A stretch of DNA of 11,495 bases. It comes from CAZVEV01 sp964625865. GTDB lineage: Bacteria > Planctomycetota > Phycisphaerae > SM23-33. Numbering within the stretch: position 1 is the stretch's first letter; each line of letters starts with the position of its first letter. The notes beneath the pieces were generated by a model. It saw nothing but the letters and a program-made list of their open reading frames with translations. It was not told the DNA's origin and searched no databases. Made by a program: the position numbers and the translations under genes. The stretch spans positions 1 to 11,495 of the forward strand of contig CAZVEV010000196.1 in the NCBI GenBank assembly GCA_964625865.1. Direction: 5' to 3'. Positions 1-8,333 of this stretch are shown here, piece by piece.

Positions 1-3000
1 CGCCACGGAGAACACGGTACTTCCCGCGTCCGGGGCCTTCCGGGTCACGAGTTTTCGCGTTTGCGTACGAATCGGCATACCAGTCGGCGCACCATTCCCA
101 GATGTTCCCGTGCATGTCATACAGGCCCAATGCATTGGGTTTCTTCATCCCTATCGGGTGGGCGTACTTCTCATCGTCGTTGTGTGCGCTGCCCTCGTAC
201 CATGCGTAGTCCCCAAGCTTCGATGAATCATTCCCGAAGGAATAAGCCGTCGTCGTTCCGGCTCGGCAGGCGTATTCCCACTCCGCTTCAGTCGGAAGGC
301 GAACTCTGCGCCCCGTCTTCCTTGACAGCGCGGCGCAAAACGCCATTGCATCATCCCAACTGATGTAATTGGCTGCATTGTCCACCCAAGCCTTGGCTAA
401 CGGCTGGCCTTTCCAGGGCTGCGTATCCATCACAGCTTTCCACTGCCCCTGCGTCACTTCCGTGGCCCCCATGTAGAACGGCTTGGTGATCATCACCTGA
501 CGCTGTGGCCCTTCGTCCGCGTTGCGCCCAGTCTCACCCTTGGGCGAGCCCATGGTGAACTCTCCGGCCTCGATGCGGACGAGTTTCATCGTCACGGTTG
601 TGGTCAGGTCCAGCGAAAGGTGCTTGGCCGTGTCTGGCATTATCGTCACAGGCTTGGGGCGGACCGGGGCGGGGCGGGCTGCACCAGGGCTGATCTCGAC
701 CACTACGCGAAAGCCACACAGTTCGCTATGGTCAGTAGGGGCGAAGTCCTGGCGCGCCGCGGTGCGGCAGTATTCGAGGGGATACCCCCATGCGCCGCCT
801 CGAAGCACACAGGTAGTGCCTCCGATAGGGCCTTTCGGATCGCGAGCATCTCCGCTTGGATATGACGAGGCATACCGGTCACTGCACCACTCGAAAACGT
901 TGCCATGCATGTCGTACAAGCCCCATCGGTTAGCTCTCTTGACACCCACGGTGCGGGGGTACTTCTCATCCGCTGCCCACGTATTGCGCACGCACCACGC
1001 ATGTGCGGCCAATGTGCGATAGCCCGGATCGTCTCCGTAGTAGAAACGTGTCGTCGTACCGGCGCGGCAAGCGTATTCCCATTCCGCTTCAGTCGGAAGG
1101 CGAACCAAGCGCCCGGTCTTCTTCGATATCGCTTCGCAGAAGTTTGCCGCGTCCTCCCAAGTGATGTAGTTGGCCGCATGGTCGTTGCTGATCTTCGCAA
1201 AGAGCTTGTCTTTCCACGGGTGGGTGCCCATGACGGCGGTCCACTGGGCCTGGGTTACTTCCATCATCCCCATGTAGAACGACTTGGTGATGGTCACCTT
1301 ACGTTGCGGGCCTTCGTCCTCGTCGCGGTCGGCATCCGTTGCAGGTGAACCCATCGTGAACTGACCAGCCGGGATGGACACCAGGTCCATGCGAACGCCG
1401 GAGCCCAGGTCTAGGGATAGCCCCAGCCGCGTCGTGTCAGCGATCGTCCCCAGGGGAGAAACGACGCGGAAGCCCGTGCCCTTGTCAGAGTCGCTACTCC
1501 TTCTCCTCTCGCCGACGACCGTGACCTCACAGGACCGAGCCCCGAGTTCCCACGATCCCCCGCGCGTGGTGACATCCGGGCCGCCCTGGCACCCGATACA
1601 GAGTTCGGCAACATTGCCGTGCATGTCGTACATTCCCCAAGCGTTGGGCTGCTTCTGGGCAACGTGGCGCACGACGGGCCGCAGGCCGCCGGGACCCTTG
1701 GCGATGGAGTTGTCTCGATACCATGCGAACTTGCCCAAGTCCGCCGCGTCGGCGCCGAAGCTGTATCGCGTCGTTGCCCCGGCGCGGCAGGCATATTCCC
1801 ATTCGTCGTCGGTAGGCAGACAAGCGGACCTGCCCGTCTTGTCGCGGAGCAGCCTGCAGTAGGTCATCGCATCGAGGTACGAGACATTATCGACGGGGCG
1901 CTTGGCGCCTTTGAAGCGGCTGGGGTTGGTGTTGGTAATCGCATGGTACTGCTCTTGCGTGACTTCCGTGACACCCATGTAGAAGGACTCAGGTATCCGG
2001 ATCGTGCGATCGTCTCCGCCGGTCGACGGGACGACGACCTGCCCGGCGCGGATGAGTACTAACTTCATCTCCACGCCGCCGCCGAGTTCCAATACGATCG
2101 TGTGAATCCGTTCCTCGATGCGTCGTCTCAGCGCCCGGACGCGGTCGGCGTCGCTTGGCGCGTCACCGCTTGCGCCGGGCCGCGGGGCTTTCGGTTGGAT
2201 CTTCAGGGCGTCGGACAGCATTGCAAGGGCACGGTGGGCGGTTTCCCGGTGCGGCTTGAGGACGACCTTCTCGGGCAGGGTCCTGACCAGGCCCTCCACG
2301 TCGGAAAGGGCTTTCTCGAACCCCTCTCGGTTCTTCTTCGCCAGGGCCGCATTCCTGCGTGCCTCTGCGGTCGTCACAGCCCCCCCAATGAGGCCCATCG
2401 CACGCTGGTACGTTCTGACCGCACCATCGAAATCCCCACCTTGCGCGCTGGATTCGGCGATTCTGACGGCCGCAAGTACCTGCTGCCATTGGGCAGGGGC
2501 CTGCACGAGGAGCATCGTCTCGTCGCACTTGGCTCTCTCGTTGGAGAAGGCCTTTCGCGCGGCGGTAACGCGTCTAGCGCCTTGAGCGAATTCCTCGTAC
2601 TCCTCGGCAGCCTTCGTCCACAACCGAGCGGCATCGGCGTACTTGCCTCCGTCGAACGCTGCAAGGGCCTGTATGTCCAGGTCGTCGACCTTCTTCCAGG
2701 CGGTTGGCGCCATCTGCTTGCCACCGGCGGCTTCCGCCAAGGCACCGGCCTGCTCGGCGGCCTGCTTGGCGGTCAGCGCCCGAGTTTGGTCGGCCGAGAC
2801 GAGCGGGGCCTGCTTCTCGGCACGGGCGTACTCCTGTCTTGCACTTTCCCATTTGGTTTTCGCATCGGCGAACTGGCCGCGTCCAAAGCACTCTCCCGCC
2901 TGCTTGGACAGCGTCTCAGCACGGTTCCAGAGAGAGGACACCTTGTCAGGAGCCCGGGCCTGTCGTGCCAAGGCCTTGGCTTGAGTGATCTTCCCACGGG

Positions 3001-4552
3001 CAATGATGCTGCTTGCCCGGAGTACCTCCATCATTTCGATCGCCTTGCACTCGTCCCTCCACCTGTCGTATGTGGCCGACGCCGATGCGTACGCTTCTTC
3101 GTTGAAGCGTGCGTCGGCCAAGCGGCGCAGTCTGACGCACTCGTCCAGCCTTCTCCCGAACCCCTGGCCGCGGTCCAGCAGTTGAATGGCCTTCCACATC
3201 GGCTCGAAGGCCCGCGCCTGCTCGCGCTTGACCAGTGCGTCGGCGCGCTGGCGTTCGCGCTCAACGATCTCCGCTTCGTCAACGCCCGTTACCGCCCGTG
3301 CTGAGGGCGACGGCTCGAAGAACAGCCTGTACGCAATACCCAGGGCGGCCACGACCGCGAGCACGGCCGCGACCACGGCGATACGAATCCCGATTCTCTT
3401 GAGGCGCTTGCGCGCGAAGTACAGGGCGGTCCGTTTCTTTGCCGTCAGTTGCTGGCCACGGAGGTAGCTGTTGATGTCTTCGCCCAGTTCGCCGGCCGTG
3501 GCGTAGCGGTTAGCGCGATCGCGGGAGAGGGCCTTCAGAAGGATTGCTTCGAGTTCGGGGTCGATGGCGTCATTGGCGTCGCGCGGACGGCGGATATCCT
3601 GCTCGATGATCCGGCGGAAGATATCGTACTTACTGCCCGACACGTCGTGAGGCCACTGCCCACCGGTCAGCAGGCGGTAGAGTATGACGCCCAGGGTATA
3701 GACGTCGGTCCGAGCGTCCATCTCGCCGTGGCGTCCGGCTGCCTGCTCAGGAGCCATGTACGCCGGCGTTCCGGCGACCTCCCCGTCGATCGAGATCGTC
3801 ATGCCCTTGTCTTCATCGAGCATCGTTCGCGCCAGGCCGAAGTCCAGCACGTGTGGGCTCCCATGAGCGTCGACCAGGATGTTCGATGGTTTCAGGTCGC
3901 GGTGGATCACGCCACGCTGGTGGGCATGCTGGACTGCGGCGCAGACCTCCTGCATCAACTTCAGGACCTGCTGCTGAGACAGGCGTTTGTCCTGGACATA
4001 GCGATCCAGGTCCACTCCTTCGACGTATTCCATGGCGTAGTAATAAGCTCGCTGATGCACGCCCGAGTCGTACACCCGCGCGATGCCCGGATGGTCCAGA
4101 CGGGCCGCAAGCTGCACCTCGCGTTTGAACCGCGCACGGGCCCGCGGTGATCCGAACCGTCCAATGCTGAGCAGCTTCAACGCGACCTGGCGCTTAGTTC
4201 CCAGTTGCTCAGCCCGCCAGACCACGCCCATGCCCCCCTCGCCCAGCCGCCCGGTGATGCGATAGCCTTGGACGTTCGGCAGGCGGTCACCGCCCGGCGT
4301 CTCGCCGATGGACAGGGCTGCCAGCGCCTCGTCGCGGTCACTGCCCCGCCGACCCACCACCCCGCCGCCAGGGGCATCGTCCATGATGATCCGCGCATAG
4401 TACTCGCCCACGCTTGCGGGCTTGCCCACGGAGACCTTCACTCGCCCGGCGTCTCCGAGACGTACGTGAACGCCGCCGCGCGCCTTGTCGTCGTCGATCT
4501 CGCGCTGCGTAACGATCCGTCCGTACTTTCGTATCTCAATGCGTGCCATCAT
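1..4552 (-). CDS. Membrane-anchored Hanks-type Ser/Thr protein kinase fused to three FGE-sulfatase-like domains (partial, 3' end beyond the left edge)
   Basis: At least 1517 codons are open on the minus strand with no stop before the window edge. Residues about 97-360 are a Hanks-type kinase: glycine loop LGEGGMGVV (103-111), lysine K126 in VALK, HRDLKPSN (217-224), DFG (237-239) and APE (267-269), so all catalytic residues are present. A hydrophobic helix at about 387-412 predicts a cytoplasmic kinase and an exported C-terminus. Residues 413-815 are Ala/Lys/Glu-rich helical repeats. Three FGE-sulfatase domains follow at about 818-1031, 1043-1285 and 1308 onward, each with an LPT-x2-EWEYACRAG-type core and a YDMHGN motif. 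In domains 1 and 2 only the second of the two catalytic cysteines of true formylglycine-generating enzymes is present, so they are probably ligand-binding modules rather than enzymes; the third is cut before that site. The start (ATG ATG at 4552) overlaps the end of the WD40 gene by 17 bases, so translational coupling is likely. The first 96 residues match nothing I know. Confidence 0.93.
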   Translation of the reverse strand, partial: MMARIEIRKYGRIVTQREIDDDKARGGVHVRLGDAGRVKVSVGKPASVGEYYARIIMDDAPGGGVVGRRGSDRDEALAALSIGETPGGDRLPNVQGYRITGRLGEGGMGVVWRAEQLGTKRQVALKLLSIGRFGSPRARARFKREVQLAARLDHPGIARVYDSGVHQRAYYYAMEYVEGVDLDRYVQDKRLSQQQVLKLMQEVCAAVQHAHQRGVIHRDLKPSNILVDAHGSPHVLDFGLARTMLDEDKGMTISIDGEVAGTPAYMAPEQAAGRHGEMDARTDVYTLGVILYRLLTGGQWPHDVSGSKYDIFRRIIEQDIRRPRDANDAIDPELEAILLKALSRDRANRYATAGELGEDINSYLRGQQLTAKKRTALYFARKRLKRIGIRIAVVAAVLAVVAALGIAYRLFFEPSPSARAVTGVDEAEIVERERQRADALVKREQARAFEPMWKAIQLLDRGQGFGRRLDECVRLRRLADARFNEEAYASASATYDRWRDECKAIEMMEVLRASSIIARGKITQAKALARQARAPDKVSSLWNRAETLSKQAGECFGRGQFADAKTKWESARQEYARAEKQAPLVSADQTRALTAKQAAEQAGALAEAAGGKQMAPTAWKKVDDLDIQALAAFDGGKYADAARLWTKAAEEYEEFAQGARRVTAARKAFSNERAKCDETMLLVQAPAQWQQVLAAVRIAESSAQGGDFDGAVRTYQRAMGLIGGAVTTAEARRNAALAKKNREGFEKALSDVEGLVRTLPEKVVLKPHRETAHRALAMLSDALKIQPKAPRPGASGDAPSDADRVRALRRRIEERIHTIVLELGGGVEMKLVLIRAGQVVVPSTGGDDRTIRIPESFYMGVTEVTQEQYHAITNTNPSRFKGAKRPVDNVSYLDAMTYCRLLRDKTGRSACLPTDDEWEYACRAGATTRYSFGADAADLGKFAWYRDNSIAKGPGGLRPVVRHVAQKQPNAWGMYDMHGNVAELCIGCQGGPDVTTRGGSWELGARSCEVTVVGERRRSSDSDKGTGFRVVSPLGTIADTTRLGLSLDLGSGVRMDLVSIPAGQFTMGSPATDADRDEDEGPQRKVTITKSFYMGMMEVTQAQWTAVMGTHPWKDKLFAKISNDHAANYITWEDAANFCEAISKKTGRLVRLPTEAEWEYACRAGTTTRFYYGDDPGYRTLAAHAWCVRNTWAADEKYPRTVGVKRANRWGLYDMHGNVFEWCSDRYASSYPSGDARDPKGPIGGTTCVLRGGAWGYPLEYCRTAARQDFAPTDHSELCGFRVVVEISPGAARPAPVRPKPVTIMPDTAKHLSLDLTTTVTMKLVRIEAGEFTMGSPKGETGRNADEGPQRQVMITKPFYMGATEVTQGQWKAVMDTQPWKGQPLAKAWVDNAANYISWDDAMAFCAALSRKTGRRVRLPTEAEWEYACRAGTTTAYSFGNDSSKLGDYAWYEGSAHNDDEKYAHPIGMKKPNALGLYDMHGNIWEWCADWYADSYANAKTRDPEGPGRGKYRVLRG

Positions 4553-5654
4553 CAGTCCCCGTCTGCCCCGGAGTGGTGGCCCATATCCTGATTACCTTGT
4601 CGCGACCGCCAGTGACGATGGTCTTGGCATCCGGGGAGATCGCCAGACATCGAAGAGCGCCGCTGTCATCGCTCAGTGTCTGGATGCATTGGCCGGTCGC
4701 CAGGTCCCAGATTCGCAGCGTTTCGTCCTTGCTGGCCGACGCAACGCAGCGGCCGCCTGCAAGGAACGCGACGGCCCAGACGTCCCTGGCGTGGCCGCGG
4801 AGGGTGCGCAGGCGCGACCCGTCGGCGAGGTGCCACACCCGCACGGTCCTGTCGAAGCTCCCGGTCACCGCCCGCATCCCATCCGGTGAGACGGCCAGCG
4901 AAAGCACGGACCCCTCGTGGCCGACTAACGTCATGCTGCACGCGCGCGCCCGGGCGTCCCACAGGCGAACGCGCCGGTCCGTGCTGCACGAGACCACGCG
5001 GTCCGACGCGCCGGCAAAGGCCACGCCAGTAACGGACTCCTCGTGTCCGGCCAGTGAGTGCAGGCACTGCCCGGCGGCAATGTCCCAGACGCGGACCACC
5101 TGGTCGTATCCGCCGGAGGCCAGCCGCCGGCCGTCGGGCGAGATGGCTACGGACAGAACGGCGTCTTCGTGGGCGGTGAAGGTCTTGAAGCACCGGCCTG
5201 ACCCGACGTCCCAGAACCGGATCGTCCCGTCGTAACTCCCTGAGACGACCCGCCGCCCGTTGGGTGAGAAGACGACAGACGTGATGCGGTCGGCATGCCC
5301 GGACAGGACGCCGCTGGGCCGGTCGTCGGCCAAATCCCACAGGCGGATGTCGCGGTGTCCGCCCCAGGCGATTCGTAACCCGTCCGGTGAGAAGGCCAGG
5401 GCACGGATTCGGCCGGTGTGGCCGCTGAGCGTCGCGCGGACGTTGAAGGGCGCGGGAAGGGGCTGATTGATCAGGTCATCATCTGCAAGCGTGGCGCCGA
5501 TGTCGCCCTCGGCCCGGCCAGCGACGGAGGCGATGCTACCGACACGGTCGAATCCGGCAGGACCCGGCGCGGTTTCGACGGCGATCTCAGCGCCGCACTG
5601 GGCACAGAACTTCGCCCCGTCGGGGCGATGGTGACCACACTGTTGGCAGCGCAT
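4536..5654 (-). CDS. Zinc-ribbon / WD40 seven-bladed beta-propeller protein
   Basis: A 372-residue protein. It opens with a zinc ribbon (C3, C6, C17, C20 as CQQC and CAQC), then a linker of about 50 residues, then seven WD40 repeats from about residue 71 to 369, most with GH near the start, SPDG in the middle and a WD-type end (RLWDL, RFWDV, RVWDI, RLWDA, RVWHL, RIWDL, RIWAT). Seven repeats fit a closed propeller, a protein-binding platform. There is no signal peptide, so it is probably cytoplasmic. Its TGA lies 14 bases inside the downstream kinase gene, implying cotranscription and coupling; in many planctomycete proteins WD40 repeats are fused to such kinases, here they are a separate chain. 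I chose the ATG at 5654 because it puts the zinc ribbon at the N-terminus, as in related proteins, and has AGAGAG nine bases upstream; an in-frame ATG at 5696 would add 14 residues but has no visible ribosome binding site. Confidence 0.92.
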   Translation of the reverse strand: MRCQQCGHHRPDGAKFCAQCGAEIAVETAPGPAGFDRVGSIASVAGRAEGDIGATLADDDLINQPLPAPFNVRATLSGHTGRIRALAFSPDGLRIAWGGHRDIRLWDLADDRPSGVLSGHADRITSVVFSPNGRRVVSGSYDGTIRFWDVGSGRCFKTFTAHEDAVLSVAISPDGRRLASGGYDQVVRVWDIAAGQCLHSLAGHEESVTGVAFAGASDRVVSCSTDRRVRLWDARARACSMTLVGHEGSVLSLAVSPDGMRAVTGSFDRTVRVWHLADGSRLRTLRGHARDVWAVAFLAGGRCVASASKDETLRIWDLATGQCIQTLSDDSGALRCLAISPDAKTIVTGGRDKVIRIWATTPGQTGTDDGTH

Positions 5655-5977
5655 ATGCAAGGACTCTCTGTTTTCACTCGCCCACGGAGGCGACATGTCT
5701 AGCGTTTCGCATCAACCCACAAGATCATGGGCCCCGCCAACGTTCTATTGCCCTGTCGGGCTCCAGTTAGGTAATTCTACCACCACAGATGCACCCGGAG
5801 CATTCGACGCCCATTTGATGCTCCGCGCCAGTTGTCTCCACGACCTGACACATCTGTTCGGCCCATTTGATGGATCTGCACCGACGCAGAGACCGCCTCC
5901 GCACCGTATGGACGCAGCATAGTCGCCGGTCCCTACCGAGTCAATACCGACGTCGGGAGGCCCCTGTGGCGGCTCGG
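5655..5977. other. Intergenic stretch upstream of the WD40-kinase operon
   Basis: No convincing gene on either strand. It must hold the promoter for the WD40-kinase pair if these are not read from the upstream genes, but I see no clear -35/-10 pair. The only structures noted are the 12-base direct repeat listed separately and a near-palindrome GGTAATTCTACC at 5770-5781. Confidence 0.5.
5809..5872. repeat. 12-base exact direct repeat (two copies, 52 bases apart)
   Basis: GCCCATTTGATG occurs at 5809-5820 and again at 5861-5872. It lies upstream of the WD40-kinase operon, where paired sites for a regulator would be expected, but the function is unknown and the spacing of about five helical turns is the only supporting detail. 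Confidence 0.5.
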
Positions 5978-6154
5978 TCATACCTGAGCGGCCGTTCTCG
6001 GTGCCCATGAGAAGCCTTCTACGTCCAAAGTGGGCCCGAGATACCCCTCGGCACCCTCGAGGCCAACGAAAGTACATTCCTGGGCCTCGGGAATGCCCTC
6101 GGTGATGCCGATGACCCGAGCGAGCGGCCCTGGCAGACGCTCCATGGGGATCAT
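5978..6154 (-). CDS. Possible small protein (58 residues), unknown function
   Basis: An open frame begins 17 bases after the stop of the 115-residue gene upstream and runs in the same direction. The peptide begins MIPMERLPGPLARVIG and is rich in G, E, P and L; it has no Cys pair, membrane helix or motif I recognise. Third codon positions are mostly G or C, as in the neighbouring genes. The ribosome binding site is weak: a GGTAGGGCG stretch shortly upstream. It might be a real third gene of a small operon with the two genes upstream, or a chance open frame in GC-rich DNA. I lean only slightly towards real. Confidence 0.33.
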   Translation of the reverse strand: MIPMERLPGPLARVIGITEGIPEAQECTFVGLEGAEGYLGPTLDVEGFSWAPRTAAQV

Positions 6155-6170
6155 GGCACGCCCTACCGCC

Positions 6171-6518
6171 CTACTGCCTCTGTCGCAGTTCGAGCTGCTT
6201 GGCCTGCAACTTCTGGCGTATTCTCTCCACGTCGAAGACCTCCGGATTGGCCCTGTCGTACGCCTGGCCGCGCCGGTCGAGTTGGACGACCAACTCGTGT
6301 GCCCACCAAGCTTGCTCACTGGTCAGGTAGCCCCGCTCGAACAGTTGGTCGGCTAGGGAAACCGCAAAGCGATGATCGGCGAGGCGGCCGTCGGGACGAG
6401 TTTCGTCCCACAGGATCTCTGCGGCCTCCGTATGCGTGTGGGGCGAAAACAACACGTCGCCGGCAGCGTTGACCAGCTCCATCATGTCTCGTATCCGCAT
6501 CTCTGTTGTCTCGTTCAT
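6171..6518 (-). CDS. Hypothetical protein, 115 residues
   Basis: I do not recognise this protein. It is soluble, acidic in the middle and basic at the C-terminus, with no signal peptide or membrane segment. The C-terminal third (about 75-115) is highly charged, rich in Arg, Lys, Gln and Glu, and predicted helical. Codon use is GC3-rich and fits a real gene. The start at 6518 has AAGGA immediately upstream, only two bases from the ATG; an internal ATG at residue 7 is an alternative. It follows the 389-residue gene by 108 bases on the same strand, so the two may be cotranscribed. I have no basis for a function. Confidence 0.72.
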   Translation of the reverse strand: MNETTEMRIRDMMELVNAAGDVLFSPHTHTEAAEILWDETRPDGRLADHRFAVSLADQLFERGYLTSEQAWWAHELVVQLDRRGQAYDRANPEVFDVERIRQKLQAKQLELRQRQ

Positions 6519-6626
6519 AATCCTTCAAATACGTTGACGGCAGGGATACCTCCCACCCCCACCGGGCATAGGGAAGACGGTCTCGGACGCGGCGGGCCGC
6601 ACCGCTGGCTGACCGGAGCCGAGGGA

Positions 6627-7796
6627 CTACATGTTGTCGCAGTACTGGTCAATGGCCGCCAGGATGACCTGACGTTCGGCGGGATAGAGGCTCGGGGGCT
6701 CGTCATCAATCTGACCGCCGTCGGAATTCCAATAGAACGCCTCGCCGTCAGTTACTACACACCCTTCATCACTCAGGCCAAAGAGTACAACCAGGAAATA
6801 GGGCCGGGAGTCGGGCCGGTAAGGTTCGATGATGCACCTGCCGCTTATAGCCACGATGTCGGTGACCAAGGCCATATACCGAGGCACTGGCCCGACGACA
6901 GGGTTGCCTGTCTGGGGGTGCGTCTCCCAGACAGGCGATTCGAACCTGATCTGCTTGACGGCGTCTCCGACGGGTCCGCCTTCATTGCCATCACAATTGC
7001 TGTCGAGATCGGGAGTATTGCCCGCGTCCGCTCCGCCAACCTGGGGCAAGCGACACAGCCGGATGGCTCTGAGGATGGTCTCGCGGTCAACACCGTTGAG
7101 AGTGACTGCATGTGCACGGGAGAAGACGGAAGCATGATTGCTGAGAGCGTGATAGAACTCCTTGCCGTTGGTGATCACCACTGGATCATTGCAGGACCGT
7201 TCCTTCTGACCCCAGTCATCTCTGTCCGTGAAGCAGACCGCTACTCGGTAGCACGGATCAGCGTCGGACCGACAAGAGTCGACGATGCGCCAGCCTCGCA
7301 TGCCCACCATGTCGATGACCGTGGCGGCGCCAATGGTGGGTATCGACCCGGCGAACGGGGAACCTGCTTCAGTCGGTCCGTTCAACTCCGTGAACTCCAC
7401 TTGCGGCGCCGGTACAGGGGAAGCCTGAGCCAGCCCTATAGCGTCATCCAGGGACACCCCCTCGTGGCAACGTATCCTGTCGCGGCCATCACGCGTCCAA
7501 GTGCAGAAGCGGGTGCGGACGAGGGGAAAGCCGTGCTCCCGGAGGTCAGGATCGTCGTACCAGCGATTCCATGTACAATCCCTGCCACGAACCTCATCGA
7601 CGGTGTAGCCCACGCATGCCCCGTTCAATTCGTAGGGCCAATACTCGCCACCTTGGTCGGCAACCCCTCTCCCCACGAGCCTCCGGAAACCCCGACGCTT
7701 CAACTCCTTCGAAGCCTTGACCAGTGCCACCGGATACGGAGCCCTGAGGCGACGCATGCGCCGGCGAACAGCTTTGAGATCGTACTTGTCAGTCAT
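6627..7796 (-). CDS. Hypothetical protein, 389 residues, with a divergent internal duplication
   Basis: I do not recognise the family. The first 45 residues are very basic (KAVRRRMRRLRAP and KELKRRGFRRL), suggesting nucleic-acid contact or a membrane-surface role. Two homologous segments follow: about 160-248 and 311-386. Both run from a VxD(M/I)V strand through a hydrophobic strand and VxT(N/D)GxxFY to a terminal helix (ETILRAIRLC and RQVILAAIDQYC). The duplication is the best evidence that this strand is the coding one, because a 485-codon frame also stays open on the opposite strand. The start at 7796 has a strong AGGAGA seven bases upstream. The protein is moderately rich in Cys and Trp, with no signal peptide or membrane helix. 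Function unknown. Confidence 0.85.
   Translation of the reverse strand: MTDKYDLKAVRRRMRRLRAPYPVALVKASKELKRRGFRRLVGRGVADQGGEYWPYELNGACVGYTVDEVRGRDCTWNRWYDDPDLREHGFPLVRTRFCTWTRDGRDRIRCHEGVSLDDAIGLAQASPVPAPQVEFTELNGPTEAGSPFAGSIPTIGAATVIDMVGMRGWRIVDSCRSDADPCYRVAVCFTDRDDWGQKERSCNDPVVITNGKEFYHALSNHASVFSRAHAVTLNGVDRETILRAIRLCRLPQVGGADAGNTPDLDSNCDGNEGGPVGDAVKQIRFESPVWETHPQTGNPVVGPVPRYMALVTDIVAISGRCIIEPYRPDSRPYFLVVLFGLSDEGCVVTDGEAFYWNSDGGQIDDEPPSLYPAERQVILAAIDQYCDNM
6906..6936. repeat. Perfect 11-base inverted repeat inside the 389-residue gene
   Basis: GCCTGTCTGGG at 6906-6916 and CCCAGACAGGC at 6926-6936 flank a 9-base loop. It falls in the coding region between the two duplicated segments, encoding part of VWETHPQTGNP. 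A stem this long in an mRNA body may slow translation or be an internal regulatory structure; it may also be chance. Confidence 0.7.
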
Positions 7797-8123
7797 TCTG
7801 TTGTCTCCTGGAATAGCGCCGGGCCGTGATTGCCACCACCATCAGCAATACCATCGTCGTGGTTCGCAAGGTGGGACGGACGGGCCTCCTGTCTGCGAAG
7901 CGGAGTTCAAGCATGGCACAACAGCCTTTCTGCGGCACGCACCGCCAGGGCAGTAGGGAAATCCCATTCCCCTACTATCTATAGAATACAGCCTGCGCCC
8001 CCCCCAAGGGGCTAGTGGACAATGATCGAGGACCGTGAAGGGCGGAATCGCAGAACAACCGGGGCCAGTCTGCAGGGGACGATCGAGCTGCGTAGCAGCC
8101 GAACAACCAGCGCATACGGGGCG
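7797..8123. other. Gene-free stretch upstream of the 389-residue gene
   Basis: No convincing gene. It should contain the promoter of the minus-strand 389-residue gene. On the minus strand TTGGGG and TATAGA lie 18 bases apart near 8007-7978, a weak promoter candidate. An inverted repeat AGTAGGG/CCCTACT sits at 7952-7976 and a run of eight C at about 7999-8006. Confidence 0.4.
7804..7809 (-). promoter_or_regulatory. Ribosome binding site for the 389-residue gene
   Basis: AGGAGA on the minus strand, seven bases before the ATG at 7796. It settles both the start codon and the coding strand, because a long frame is open on the opposite strand. Confidence 0.75.
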
Positions 8124-8261
8124 CCTGGGGCCTCTCAAGACCCCCCGAAAGACCCCGCGCCCGGGGTTCTGAGCCAGGATACGGGCGCAAAACCACAATC
8201 TCTGACCACCAGAAACGCCTGCCGCATTCGCAGCATCCGTTTCCACTGTCCACAGGCTAAT

Positions 8262-8282
8262 CGGGTCAGCTTCGCTGACCCG
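8262..8282. repeat. Perfect 9-base hairpin with a TTC loop
   Basis: CGGGTCAGC and GCTGACCCG flank TTC. It is the left-most of a run of closely packed hairpins and is followed directly by a 7-base stem at 8283-8302. Confidence 0.75.
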
Positions 8283-8333
8283 CCCGCCGCCCTGCCGGCG
8301 GGTCCAGGTGCCTGGCTGCGCCACGCCCTTGGA

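Noticed and set aside
2102..3304. 400-codon open frame on the plus strand
   Set aside because: Antisense to the helical stalk of the kinase gene, whose frame is continuous from a clear kinase domain to clear FGE domains.
6925..6955. tRNA T-arm-like GGTTCGAATC on the minus strand
   Set aside because: The flanking bases do not pair as a T-stem and no acceptor, D or anticodon arm can be found; it lies inside a gene.
6372..7829. 485-codon open frame on the plus strand
   Set aside because: It is antisense to the 389-residue gene, which has a strong ribosome binding site, an internal protein duplication and more natural composition. Long antisense frames are common in GC-rich DNA.
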